Assembly: GCF_020911865.1 (NCBI RefSeq) | Contig: NZ_CP087131.1 | Coordinates: 1,302,001 to 1,366,000, forward strand | Source: Chryseobacterium sp. C-71 | GTDB taxonomy: Bacteria > Bacteroidota > Bacteroidia > Flavobacteriales > Weeksellaceae | Direction of reading: 5' to 3' | DNA: 64,000 nt | Part shown: positions 14,063 to 23,057 of the stretch, piece by piece | Numbering within the stretch: the stretch's first letter is position 1 | Layout: every line of letters starts with the position of its first letter | Notes under the pieces: generated by a model | What the model saw: only the letters and a program-made list of their open reading frames with translations | Databases searched by the model: none | Told to the model about the DNA's origin: nothing | Position numbers and translations under genes: made by a program

Positions 14063-16672
14063 TTAAATATTAGAATCATTATAAACTATATAAAACTTTT
14101 CTTTTTCAATATTTTCGTAATCAACGACTAACCTTTTCTCTATTTTATGTTTTTCAATAAATACAGTTTCAAAATAATTATTTTTTATGAAATTTTCAAA
14201 CCATTCTTCGTCAGGAATATTAATATTTTCCATGATAATATTATCAAATTTCATGTTTTTAAATTCAACTTTATTCCCAAAATAAGTGTTTAAAAACTTT
14301 ACATTTATAACATCTGTATTTGTAAAAACGGTTTCTTCAAATATAACATCTTCAAACTTAACATTAATTAAATCACATTTATTTATTCTTAAAGCCCAAA
14401 CACCACCTGAAAAGGTAACATTTTCTAGTCTTGATTCTATTATAAATTGTAGACCGAATAAATTATTAGTCAATATTACATTACTTACATTATTATTAAT
14501 GAATTTATTATCTCTGAATAAATAATTAATTTCGTTTCCGGAAAATTCAATCGGGCTATTCAAATTTTTATTAGATTCATTTATAAAGCACCAAAAAACA
14601 TTAAAAATTTGAAAACTTTTTTCAATGACAGTGAATCCGTTTTTTTCAAAATTAAATCTTAAGACAAATTGTTTGCTCAACAATTCTTGAAAATTCGTAA
14701 TTGATTGCGTAAAAATGTCTTTTTTTATAATTTCATTTTCATTGCTAATTATTTCAATAAGATTTGTTTTAATAGAAAATTCCGCGAAATTCTTATTTCC
14801 TACTATTTTATCAATAAAGTTGAAATAATTTTCTTGATTAATGATTTTATACTCTTCATAATCATCCTTTTGAAGTAAAATATTTTTATTTTCTTCCCAA
14901 AAATATTCTGCAGTTAAAAACTCCCACAAAGAATTATGAAAAAATTCTAAAGCAGTATCTGAATTATCTCTATTAGATTGCTGAAAATAAAAACTTATTA
15001 AAAGATATTTACTTATCTCCTTAAGCTTTTCTTCTGAAGCTAAAAGATCCTTTGTAAAACATCTTGTAATGAAAAGTTTTGTAGATTCAAGCTCAAGCAA
15101 TTTCTCTACAGTTATATATAGCTTCGGTGATTTATAAATTTCAAATGCTATACTTCTGATATATTCTCTTAAATAAGATTTATATAATTTTGAATTTGCT
15201 TTAATTTTAGGATTAATATATTCTAACTGTCCATTTGAATCCCAACTTCTTTGAGCTAAAGAATCAAATATTTTATCATAAATAACTGCTTTTGAATCCT
15301 TTTCATCAATATTAATATCTGAAATTGCAATAAAATAAATAAGGACAGCTTGTCTTAAAAGTTCTTTTATATGTTTATATTGATTTTGCTCTATTATTAA
15401 ATCAATATTTCTAACAAATAAATTATTTGGGTGAAATTTTTTAAATTTATCGCAATATTTAATTATTTGTTGATCATTCAAATTATTTAAATGCAATATT
15501 AAAGTTTTATCCAAACAAGCATCATAAGTATTCAAATAATTAAATCTAGAAGTCAAAATAATTTTAACTTTATTATTTGCTCTTTTTTTCAATCTATCAT
15601 ATAAATTTCTCAAATCATCATCTGTAATTCCTCCACTCATATATGCTTCGTCTAATCCATCTAAAACTAAAACAAGTTCATCATTGTTAAAATCTACAAA
15701 ATTAAACCGCTTTTCAACTTCTCTCAGAGGATCATTCACAAAATCCTTTGCTACCAAATCTCTTATTTTAACAAAAATCATTGGTATTTGTGGTAAATCT
15801 GAATACTTCTCTAAGTAATCGTAAACAAGTTTATAACAGAAAGATGTTTTTCCTTGACCGGGTTGTCCCAAAACAAAAGCCATATTATAATTTTCGTTAA
15901 GATTTTCGTGTTTTTTATTTAACAAAAAAAAGTTTCCGAAATAATCATGAATTGTTTTAATATCAGAAAAATTATGAAAATCTTTATACTCATCCTTTTC
16001 CTCTATGTTTTTAAGATTATTTTTATGAATGGAGAATGTAGGCTCAATATATAGATCATTTAGTGCCTCTTTAGTTCCTGCTCTGTCTTGAAGTGGTTTA
16101 GTATAGTGATTCTTAAAATCATTATAATTATTTAACAAATGTGAGAACTTATCATTTTGCAAAGAAATTGGATTATTAAAAAATTCAATAAGTTCCTCAT
16201 ATCTCTCTTGATAATTTTGAAATTCTTCTGCTAAATTTTCTCTAAAATTTACGTAATAGATGTATCTTATATCTTTCGGTAATTTTATTTCTAATTGATC
16301 ACAAAATCTTTTAAACAAATTATAAGATGCTATTAAATAACCATTATCATGTTTTAAAATATTTTCAAAAAAATCTTTCGTAATAGTAATTTCTTGTTCT
16401 AAAAAATTTTTATATTCTTTTTGAAATTCATTCGCTATTGCAACTAAATCATATTCTTTATTGAGTTGATCTTTACCATACGATTTCGATATTTGTAAGT
16501 TTGTGTTTCTAGACGTATTGAATAGAAGTAAAAAAGCTTTCATTTCTATACTATAATCTACATCTAAAATTTCAGTTAATGCACTTCCCAAGTTAAAATC
16601 AAATAAATTTTTTATAGCTTCAATTTTATTGATTTTTTTTAAGTATTTTGAACTGTTTAAGGTTATTTTCAT
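14063..16672 (-). CDS. NACHT-type STAND ATPase with C-terminal pentapeptide repeats (candidate defence protein)
   Basis: An 869-residue cytoplasmic protein. Residues 1-260 are helical and match no effector domain I know; DLYIEPTF (207-214) resembles the short strand that precedes bacterial NACHT modules. Walker A is GQPGQGKTS (269-277), Walker B is LVLVLDGLDE (333-342), and a sensor-like IILTSRFNY follows at 371-379. The middle is helical. From about 715 to 830 the chain becomes a pentapeptide-like beta array (VKFEDVIFEETVFTNTDVINVKF), a plausible ligand-sensing or DNA-mimicking part. Many bacterial NACHT proteins act as single-gene anti-phage NLR-like systems, so that is the inferred role. 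It is far more AT-rich than ndpA beside it, which suggests transfer. Confidence 0.8.
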   Translation of the reverse strand: MKITLNSSKYLKKINKIEAIKNLFDFNLGSALTEILDVDYSIEMKAFLLLFNTSRNTNLQISKSYGKDQLNKEYDLVAIANEFQKEYKNFLEQEITITKDFFENILKHDNGYLIASYNLFKRFCDQLEIKLPKDIRYIYYVNFRENLAEEFQNYQERYEELIEFFNNPISLQNDKFSHLLNNYNDFKNHYTKPLQDRAGTKEALNDLYIEPTFSIHKNNLKNIEEKDEYKDFHNFSDIKTIHDYFGNFFLLNKKHENLNENYNMAFVLGQPGQGKTSFCYKLVYDYLEKYSDLPQIPMIFVKIRDLVAKDFVNDPLREVEKRFNFVDFNNDELVLVLDGLDEAYMSGGITDDDLRNLYDRLKKRANNKVKIILTSRFNYLNTYDACLDKTLILHLNNLNDQQIIKYCDKFKKFHPNNLFVRNIDLIIEQNQYKHIKELLRQAVLIYFIAISDINIDEKDSKAVIYDKIFDSLAQRSWDSNGQLEYINPKIKANSKLYKSYLREYIRSIAFEIYKSPKLYITVEKLLELESTKLFITRCFTKDLLASEEKLKEISKYLLISFYFQQSNRDNSDTALEFFHNSLWEFLTAEYFWEENKNILLQKDDYEEYKIINQENYFNFIDKIVGNKNFAEFSIKTNLIEIISNENEIIKKDIFTQSITNFQELLSKQFVLRFNFEKNGFTVIEKSFQIFNVFWCFINESNKNLNSPIEFSGNEINYLFRDNKFINNNVSNVILTNNLFGLQFIIESRLENVTFSGGVWALRINKCDLINVKFEDVIFEETVFTNTDVINVKFLNTYFGNKVEFKNMKFDNIIMENINIPDEEWFENFIKNNYFETVFIEKHKIEKRLVVDYENIEKEKFYIVYNDSNI

Positions 16673-16818
16673 TCAATCTATTAGTTTGTTTAAATATATG
16701 AAAAATTTGATACTGAGACAACAAATCTCAAAATAGTGATAATAAAATATTTTAATTTTTCCACTGATTTTGGTACACTTTTAGTAAGTCTTAGAATGTT
16801 TAAAAAAATATTTTAACA
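16673..16818. other. Divergent spacer between the NACHT gene and a small unknown gene
   Basis: About 145 AT-rich bases that must hold both divergent promoters. No complete TAnnTTTG box is found for either gene. Confidence 0.3.
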
Positions 16819-17217
16819 ATGAAGAATTTTGAAGCGGATACTATTAATGAAACTCAGGCAATCGAGCATTTAAAAATATTTTATCCATCAATTCAGAACG
16901 AAATTTCGCAGCTTTCTGCACAAAACAATTTTCCGGGCATTATTCAGTCGACCGTTGATTATCTAAAAGTTCTTTTAAAGGAATCTAAAATCAACATTGT
17001 CAACAGAAACATCAAAATGATGGAATGGATTTACAAAAACGGAACTTTCAACGTAAAACACATTATCGAAAATTTATTTATAAGGTCATTCGGAAGTTTA
17101 AAAAAACATACTGACAGCCAACAATGGAATATTCTGTATCAGTATATGCCGGTTGAATTTCAACAGATTTATCTTAACCAGACGAGACTGGATGAGATTA
17201 TGTTTAAGAAGAATTAA
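16819..17217 (+). CDS. Small protein of unknown function
   Basis: A 132-residue, soluble, mostly helical protein with no signal peptide or membrane segment. I do not recognise its family. The pattern KNGTFNVKHIIENLFIRSFGSLKKH recalls small Bacteroidota proteins of a domain of unknown function in which a VxNxIENLFV-like helix is conserved, but I cannot name it with certainty. The base use is closer to core genes than the neighbouring NACHT gene. It is divergent from that gene, 146 bases away, which allows but does not show a functional link. It has its own strong terminator. Confidence 0.65.
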   Translation: MKNFEADTINETQAIEHLKIFYPSIQNEISQLSAQNNFPGIIQSTVDYLKVLLKESKINIVNRNIKMMEWIYKNGTFNVKHIIENLFIRSFGSLKKHTDSQQWNILYQYMPVEFQQIYLNQTRLDEIMFKKN

Positions 17218-17228
17218 ATTTTGCAATA

Positions 17229-17266
17229 GACTACGCCCAAGCTTTCAGCTTGGGCGTAGTCGTTTT
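17229..17266. terminator. Terminator after the small unknown gene
   Basis: GACTACGCCCAAGC (17229-17242), loop TTTCA, GCTTGGGCGTAGTC (17248-17261), then GTTTT. The 14-base perfect stem starts 11 bases after the stop. Confidence 0.9.
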
Positions 17267-17297
17267 ATTGAAATAAATATTACTTAGATATTTCAAT

Positions 17298-17330
17298 AAA
17301 AAACCCCTCGCTTACGCTCGGGGATTTTGT
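17298..17330. terminator. Terminator of the susCD operon
   Basis: CCCC (17304-17307) and GGGG (17320-17323) close a hairpin with an inner GC/GC pairing, with an A/T tract either side. On the minus strand it lies about 30 bases past the susD stop and ends in a T run. Confidence 0.65.
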
Positions 17331-17353
17331 ATTTAAGTTTTTAAAAAAATATT

Positions 17354-18889
17354 TTAAGGATTTTGATCATATCCCGCCACCTGAATCTGAGATAAAGGCA
17401 CTTGATACAAATAATCATTTGTAGTAATCGTGTAATTATAGTTTAATGCAGCGGCAGCCTGATTGATGACAGTAACTCCCGTATTCCAACGAACCAAATC
17501 GTGCCAATACACACCCTCACCGGCAAACTCTACTCTTCTTTCTTTGCGAAGTGCTGTAGTAAAATTAGCAGCAGATATCGATGTAGAAACCGGTGTAAGA
17601 CCTGCTCTCTGACGGATTTTGTTTAAGTACTCAACCGCAGTACTTGTAGCTCCCTGATTATTTAAAATTTCCGCATACATTAAAAGAACATCCGCATACC
17701 TTATAATTGGGAAGTTGATCGGCCAGTCGTATCTGTTGCTGAGAACAATTCCTTTTTCACGGAATTTTACGAAAAATTTAGCCTGATCAGGTTGTCCGTT
17801 TGTCCCAATAAAACTTGTTTTGATCGTTAAAGGAAGTCTTAAATCTCCCGGCTCATAAGTATCAATCAATGATTGAGAAACTCCTAATTCAGCCGAGCTG
17901 AATAAACTACCTTGCGCATTGTAATAGGGATCAGCAGAACCAAAATTCGGCGATACATAGCTTGGTAAGTAAGAACCTTGTGACAAACCTCCACCGATAT
18001 GCTGAATTTCAAAAATATGGTATTTATTATCGTTGACACTTTTAAAAAGATCTGCATAATTAGGAGCAAAAGTCACGAACTGCCCTTCCCCCTGAATCAC
18101 TGCAAACAAATGATCCTTTGCTTTTGTAACATAAGAACCATTGTTCAGCGGATATCCTGATCCCGTAAGATAAATTCTCCCCAACATTGCGTGAGCTGCA
18201 GACTTCGTAATTCTTCCTTTATTTGCGGCATCATACACATCTTTCAGACCTGCTACCGATGCTTCAATTTCTGATGTAACGAAATTGTAAAGGGTCGCCA
18301 GATCTGTTCTTGGAATTTTAGAGGCCTCTTCAGGACTCACCGGTTTATCGATTAACGGAACTTTTCCAAAACTTCTCATCAACTCAAAATATGCGTAAGA
18401 TCTTAAGAAACGAGCTTCAGAGCGGTATTGTTCTTTAGTTGCCGGATTTGCAAACGGCACTGCATCTATTCTCGCTAAAAGCGTATTTGCGTAAGAGATC
18501 TGCTGATAAGCATCTTCCCAAAGAATTTCCATCTCATCAGTGGAAGAAGTATCCTGAAAACGGTTGATTGCATAATAATCTCTGTTTCCGTTCTGCGAAA
18601 TTGCATTAAAATTATTTGAACGAACTTCTGACGCCAACAGGTAAAAATTAACATCATACCCTCCTCTTGATGAAGCATTCACCATTGCCGAATAAACTCC
18701 CGAAAGAGCTTGCTGAATCTGTAATTCAGTAGTGTAAAAGGAGTTTTGGGTAATATTATTTTCAGGTTCCAGCATCAAATCGTCTTCACAGCTGAGCATC
18801 CCCAGCATCATGGTTCCACATATCAATGCTTTTGTAAGAGATTTCATCTTTATAGGTAAAAGGGAAGTATTTATTTTAGTGATTTTCAT
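17354..18889 (-). CDS. SusD/RagB-family nutrient-binding outer-membrane lipoprotein
   Basis: A 511-residue SusD-like lipoprotein that caps the SusC transporter and binds its substrate on the cell surface. Lipid attachment is at the Cys of MLSCEDD; the acidic residues directly after it match the Bacteroidota surface-export signal. TPR-like helices and the C-terminal PIIRYADVLLMYAEILN and KERRVEFAGEGVYWHDLVRW segments are diagnostic of RagB/SusD. The ATG at 18889 is 11 bases after the susC stop; an in-frame ATG at 18847 would give a more standard signal peptide (MKSLTKALICG) and may be the true start. No glycosidase or peptidase is in the same operon, so the ligand cannot be named. Confidence 0.95.
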   Translation of the reverse strand: MKITKINTSLLPIKMKSLTKALICGTMMLGMLSCEDDLMLEPENNITQNSFYTTELQIQQALSGVYSAMVNASSRGGYDVNFYLLASEVRSNNFNAISQNGNRDYYAINRFQDTSSTDEMEILWEDAYQQISYANTLLARIDAVPFANPATKEQYRSEARFLRSYAYFELMRSFGKVPLIDKPVSPEEASKIPRTDLATLYNFVTSEIEASVAGLKDVYDAANKGRITKSAAHAMLGRIYLTGSGYPLNNGSYVTKAKDHLFAVIQGEGQFVTFAPNYADLFKSVNDNKYHIFEIQHIGGGLSQGSYLPSYVSPNFGSADPYYNAQGSLFSSAELGVSQSLIDTYEPGDLRLPLTIKTSFIGTNGQPDQAKFFVKFREKGIVLSNRYDWPINFPIIRYADVLLMYAEILNNQGATSTAVEYLNKIRQRAGLTPVSTSISAANFTTALRKERRVEFAGEGVYWHDLVRWNTGVTVINQAAAALNYNYTITTNDYLYQVPLSQIQVAGYDQNP

Positions 18890-18900
18890 TTTTTTTAAAT

Positions 18901-21819
18901 TTAGAAGTTAAAGTTTAAGCCCATCATATACACTTTAGCATTCGGATATGCTCCGTAATCTGTACCGTCTGACTGCACAGATTCTGGGTTGTAGCCACCA
19001 TAATAATGATCTTTTCTCCAGACGTTTTCTAAGCTGACATACACTCTAAGGTTAGAAATTTTTAATTTATTCACTAAATCCTGCTCAAAATTATATCCTA
19101 AAGTAATATTTTTAAGCTGAATATAAGTTGCATCGTACAGCCATCTTGTATCTAGCAAACTCCCTGTTGTACCGTCTAATCTTGGAGTTCTTCCATCTCC
19201 TGGTTCCGCATCAGAACGCCAGCGGTTTGCCCAGTTCCCCATCACATTGGTTGTGGTACCCATTCCTGGACGGTCAATTGCGCGACCTAGCAAAGCATAG
19301 CTGTACCCACCTTTTTGACCTTGGAAAAACACAGAAAGATCAAACCCTTTGTAAGAAAAAGTGTTGGTAAAACCCCAGTAATAATCAGGAGTTGGACTTC
19401 CGATAATGTGACGGTCGTTTTCATTGATAATTCCGTCACCGTTTGCATCTCTGTATTTTGTATCACCAGCGATTGCGCCATTGGTTTTAGCAATACCTGC
19501 ATTGGCAATATCTGCGCTAGAAAGCACGCCTATTGCTTCATACAAATAGAACGAATTCAACTCTTCTCCTACCTGAATGATATTGGTACTATTACTAAAA
19601 CCTGTATAAATAGGTGCATTATCAGTTCCTAACTGCAATACTTTATTATTATTAAATGCAATATTAGCAGATGTATTCCACTTGAAAGCTCCGGTTAAAT
19701 TTTTTGTCGTTAAATCTAATTCCAAACCTTTGTTCTGCACTGAACCTACATTTTTCCACATGATATTGTATCCTGTAACGTATGGTATTGGCTGTTGCAA
19801 AAGAAGGTCATTGGTTTTTTTGATATAATAATCGGCTGTGAAATCAATTCTGTTGAATAATCCTAATTCAAAACCAAAATCTGAAGATCTTGTTTTTTCC
19901 CAAGTTAAATCCGGATTAGGAATCGTATTTGGTATCAAACCGTTTGATAAGGCTCCGCCAAATGAGTAATTTCCGCCTGCAAGAGTTCCGAAGGCTCTGT
20001 AGTCACCAATAGAATTGTTTCCGTTCTCACCCCAGCTGTATCTCAGCTTCAAGTTGGTCAGCCAGCTTGAATCCTTTAAAAATTCTTCCTCATCTATTTT
20101 CCAGGCACCTCCGAATGCTGCAAATGTTCCCCAAAGATTATTCCACCCGAATCTCGAAGATCCATCTCTACGAATACTGGCAGACAACATGTACTTCTTT
20201 TTGTAATCATAATTCACACGACCAAACATAGAAACCAACATCCATTCTGAAGCGGTATATTCTGAATTAAGTACAGATGCTGACTGTGTGAAGTTAAAGG
20301 TCTTTAAATCATCATTAGGAAACCCTCTGTTTCGGTTGTACTGACTTGTTGTTCTATAATTTTCAGCACTGTAACCTGCAATTGCATTAACACTGTGATC
20401 TCCGAAAGTTTTTTTGTAGGATAATAAAGCTTCTCCTAAATAACGGTTGTAATTAACGGTTCTTCTACTGGCAATACTCACCTGCCCCGGAATATTGGTC
20501 ACCAAGTTAAAAGTTGGTGTATATCCGTTATTAAGATTAAAGTTATTAGTTGCTCCTCCTGAAATTTTCAAGTTTAAACTTGGCAAAATATCATAAGACA
20601 TATATAAACTGGATAGTAACCTGAATTCATTGGTATTGTTGGTCGTATTTTCTAACACTCCAATCGGACTCTGTGAAGAACTTGCCCATCGGTACCGATC
20701 ATTTTTCCAGAAATTAGTATAAAGACCTGCAGACAATTCTGCTATGGGTACCATTGAAAGCATTTTGTGCGCTTCATTATCTTTTCCGTCTACTGCTGCT
20801 CCGTAACTTTGGGAGTAACTTGGTCTCAAGGCAATCCCAGCTTTCCACTTATCTGAAATATTAACATCAACCACAGCACTTAAATTAAATCTGTTGAATC
20901 CGGTATTAAGAGCCAAACCTTCCTGATCGAAATACGCAGCCGAAATAGCATACTTCACATTCTTGTTCCCACCTCTCACAGACAACTGATAATTCTGAAT
21001 AGATGCCGGACGGTAAAATGCATCCTGCCAATCGATATTAGCAACCTGATTGGTTCCCCATCGAGGATCAATCATGTAATTGACATTCGCCAAATTATAA
21101 TTGGTTGTGTTTGCTAAATTAAAATACTTAGCCCTTACTTCGTAACTATCTGATGTTGAATTACCCGGTGCTAATGCAACCCATCTTTTATTGATTGATT
21201 CTGTAGCATAATCAATCCACTCTGAGCTGTTCATAACATCCAGCTTCTTTTCTATGGTTTGCACACCGTAATATTGAGAGAAGGTAAATGATGGTTTTCC
21301 TGTCATTCCTTTTTTAGTAGTTACAATCACTACACCGTTAGAACCACGAGATCCGTACATTGCTGTAGAAGCAGCATCCTTCAGCACTTCAATCGATTGC
21401 ACATCATCTGGAGAAACGTTAGCCATATCGTCTACAACCATTCCGTCAACTACATACACTGGTGAATTACTTGCAGAAATTGAAGCGGTACCACGAACTC
21501 TAATTTCTAATGGTTCGCCTGGTTTTCCTGAAGTTGCACGCGTCTTAACACCGGCAATCTGACCAGTTAATGCCTGGTCGACTCTCGAAATTGGACGATC
21601 TTTAAAGCTTTCGGCACTTACTCTACCCACAGAACCGGTAACTTCTCCTCTTTTTTGGGTACCATAGGCAATGATGACTACTTCCTCAATATCTTTAGTT
21701 TTATTATTGGATTGTAAAGTATCTTGATTTTTGGTCGTACCGGTCGGTTGTTTTTCCTGTGCGAAGATAAAACTTGTGGTACTTAATAAAATACCCAGAG
21801 TCACTATAGATTTCTTCAT
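18901..21819 (-). CDS. SusC/RagA-family TonB-linked outer-membrane transporter
   Basis: A 972-residue beta-barrel receptor with a signal peptide (cleaved near FAQ, residue 21). After a short linker and a TonB-box-like EEVVIIAYGT comes the plug domain with SPVYVVDGMVVDD and the signature IEVLKDAASTAMYGSRGSNGV, then the barrel ending in Phe (MMGLNFNF), the outer-membrane assembly signal. Unlike many SusC proteins it lacks the N-terminal carboxypeptidase-D-like regulatory domain, so regulation through an anti-sigma/sigma pair is unlikely, and no such genes are adjacent. It imports an unknown oligomer with the SusD lipoprotein encoded next. Confidence 0.95.
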   Translation of the reverse strand: MKKSIVTLGILLSTTSFIFAQEKQPTGTTKNQDTLQSNNKTKDIEEVVIIAYGTQKRGEVTGSVGRVSAESFKDRPISRVDQALTGQIAGVKTRATSGKPGEPLEIRVRGTASISASNSPVYVVDGMVVDDMANVSPDDVQSIEVLKDAASTAMYGSRGSNGVVIVTTKKGMTGKPSFTFSQYYGVQTIEKKLDVMNSSEWIDYATESINKRWVALAPGNSTSDSYEVRAKYFNLANTTNYNLANVNYMIDPRWGTNQVANIDWQDAFYRPASIQNYQLSVRGGNKNVKYAISAAYFDQEGLALNTGFNRFNLSAVVDVNISDKWKAGIALRPSYSQSYGAAVDGKDNEAHKMLSMVPIAELSAGLYTNFWKNDRYRWASSSQSPIGVLENTTNNTNEFRLLSSLYMSYDILPSLNLKISGGATNNFNLNNGYTPTFNLVTNIPGQVSIASRRTVNYNRYLGEALLSYKKTFGDHSVNAIAGYSAENYRTTSQYNRNRGFPNDDLKTFNFTQSASVLNSEYTASEWMLVSMFGRVNYDYKKKYMLSASIRRDGSSRFGWNNLWGTFAAFGGAWKIDEEEFLKDSSWLTNLKLRYSWGENGNNSIGDYRAFGTLAGGNYSFGGALSNGLIPNTIPNPDLTWEKTRSSDFGFELGLFNRIDFTADYYIKKTNDLLLQQPIPYVTGYNIMWKNVGSVQNKGLELDLTTKNLTGAFKWNTSANIAFNNNKVLQLGTDNAPIYTGFSNSTNIIQVGEELNSFYLYEAIGVLSSADIANAGIAKTNGAIAGDTKYRDANGDGIINENDRHIIGSPTPDYYWGFTNTFSYKGFDLSVFFQGQKGGYSYALLGRAIDRPGMGTTTNVMGNWANRWRSDAEPGDGRTPRLDGTTGSLLDTRWLYDATYIQLKNITLGYNFEQDLVNKLKISNLRVYVSLENVWRKDHYYGGYNPESVQSDGTDYGAYPNAKVYMMGLNFNF

Positions 21820-22080
21820 TCTAAGATTAGTGATTATTGATTATTTACTTGATGCTTTTATTTGTATTAAAATTTAAGAAAGGTTAAATCCTAAAGACAT
21901 GATATTTCTCATGTTTTAATTTTCTTAAAAGTATAGTTATCATAAATTTTTGCTATCCTGCAGTTACCTGCTCAAATCTCACTGGAAAGAATAAACAATA
22001 AACAACTCATTATAAAATACTTAACAATTAATTAATATAATCGCATTATCATTAACAACTTAAAATGCTTCATTTGTAAA
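21820..22080. other. Upstream region of susC
   Basis: AT-rich spacer of about 260 bases holding the expected susC promoter; no complete TTG/TAnnTTTG pair was found. Confidence 0.3.
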
Positions 22081-22081
22081 C

Positions 22082-22112
22082 AAAAAAAATCCCCAAACTT
22101 TCGCTTGGGGAT
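22082..22112 (-). terminator. Terminator of the unknown membrane-anchored gene
   Basis: ATCCCCAA (22089-22096) pairs with TTGGGGAT (22105-22112); on the minus strand it is followed by seven T. It lies about 35 bases past the stop at 22146. Confidence 0.85.
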
Positions 22113-22145
22113 TCATTTATTAATAATTGATTGATAATTGATATT

Positions 22146-22964
22146 CTATTCTTTATTTAATTGATAAATATAGTTATCATTTGACTTCAAACAAATCTTG
22201 AATAAAAGTTTATGATTAAGTGAATCTAAAACTTCCATATTAAAATTGTAATATTTATCATAATAAAGATTTTCAGCTTCAACTTTTATAAAAGCATTTT
22301 GACTCCCATTATTATCAAAATATGATATTTTTTTGGGAAACTGAGTAATTATCCTCACTTCATTTTCAATAGGTTTTATTGATAAAATTTTCCCGCTTCC
22401 TCCATAATTTATTATAACAAAACCGTCATCCTTGCCACTACCTGAATCTTTCCGAAACTTTCTTACTTCAAAGAATGGGCTTTCAATATTATAAACAGTC
22501 GAAATCCAATACTTTACTCCTTCAAAAAGAAAATCAGATTTTGGAGATGCAACAACTTCGTCTATATTTCTTATCGCTTTTATTAAATCTTGCTTGGAAA
22601 GTGAAACAATCCTTCCACTATTTTCTTCTTTAAGTAATTCCTTTACAGATAAGTAAGGATTAAGATTTATGAATTTATCTTTCGAAAACCTCATCATCTT
22701 TATTGTATCTGTTTTGACATCAACAACTTTAAGAATAAGTGGTTTTTTTATAGAATATTCAGGAGTTGGCTCTAAAATATATACTTGACTTGTATTTACA
22801 TTTGCTATCGAACCTTTTATATATTTTTTCGTCTCCTCAAATTTACTTTGATGAACATCTTCATCAGTTTTTTTAATTTTAGTAAAAAAAACTATAAGCA
22901 ATATAACACCAACAAAAAACAATCCTAAATAAATCAGGTTTTTATTCAATAGATTCTTCATCAT
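22146..22964 (-). CDS. Membrane-anchored protein of unknown function
   Basis: A 272-residue protein with one N-terminal membrane segment (LIYLGLFFVGVILLIVFF, about 10-27) followed by a Lys-rich stop and a hydrophilic, beta-rich body. The topology suggests the body is periplasmic. No family motif was recognised; the body has no Cys pairs, catalytic triads or repeats. It is more AT-rich than susC and dnaK on either side and is bracketed by two related ATCCCC/GGGGAT terminators, so it is a single-gene unit, possibly acquired. Alternatives such as a cell-surface anchor or an immunity-type protein cannot be tested from the sequence. Confidence 0.65.
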   Translation of the reverse strand: MMKNLLNKNLIYLGLFFVGVILLIVFFTKIKKTDEDVHQSKFEETKKYIKGSIANVNTSQVYILEPTPEYSIKKPLILKVVDVKTDTIKMMRFSKDKFINLNPYLSVKELLKEENSGRIVSLSKQDLIKAIRNIDEVVASPKSDFLFEGVKYWISTVYNIESPFFEVRKFRKDSGSGKDDGFVIINYGGSGKILSIKPIENEVRIITQFPKKISYFDNNGSQNAFIKVEAENLYYDKYYNFNMEVLDSLNHKLLFKICLKSNDNYIYQLNKE

Positions 22965-23000
22965 AGAAAATATATTTTTTTAATACTCTACAAAATAACA

Positions 23001-23031
23001 AAAAATCCCCAAGCTCTTAAGCTCGGGGATT
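23001..23031 (-). terminator. dnaK terminator
   Basis: AATCCCC (23004-23010) and GGGGATT (23025-23031), with an inner AGCT/AGCT pairing, followed on the minus strand by a T run. It lies about 27 bases after the dnaK stop. Confidence 0.85.
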
Positions 23032-23057
23032 CTATATATTGCTTGACTCGCTGAGTC

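Noticed and set aside
14063..16672. Calling the NACHT protein a named Avs or CBASS system
   Set aside because: No matching effector, cyclase or accessory gene is present; the family assignment stops at NACHT/STAND.
18475..18678. Frames inside susD, dnaK, bphP and GH92 on other strands
   Set aside because: They lie entirely within well-supported genes and show no family patterns.
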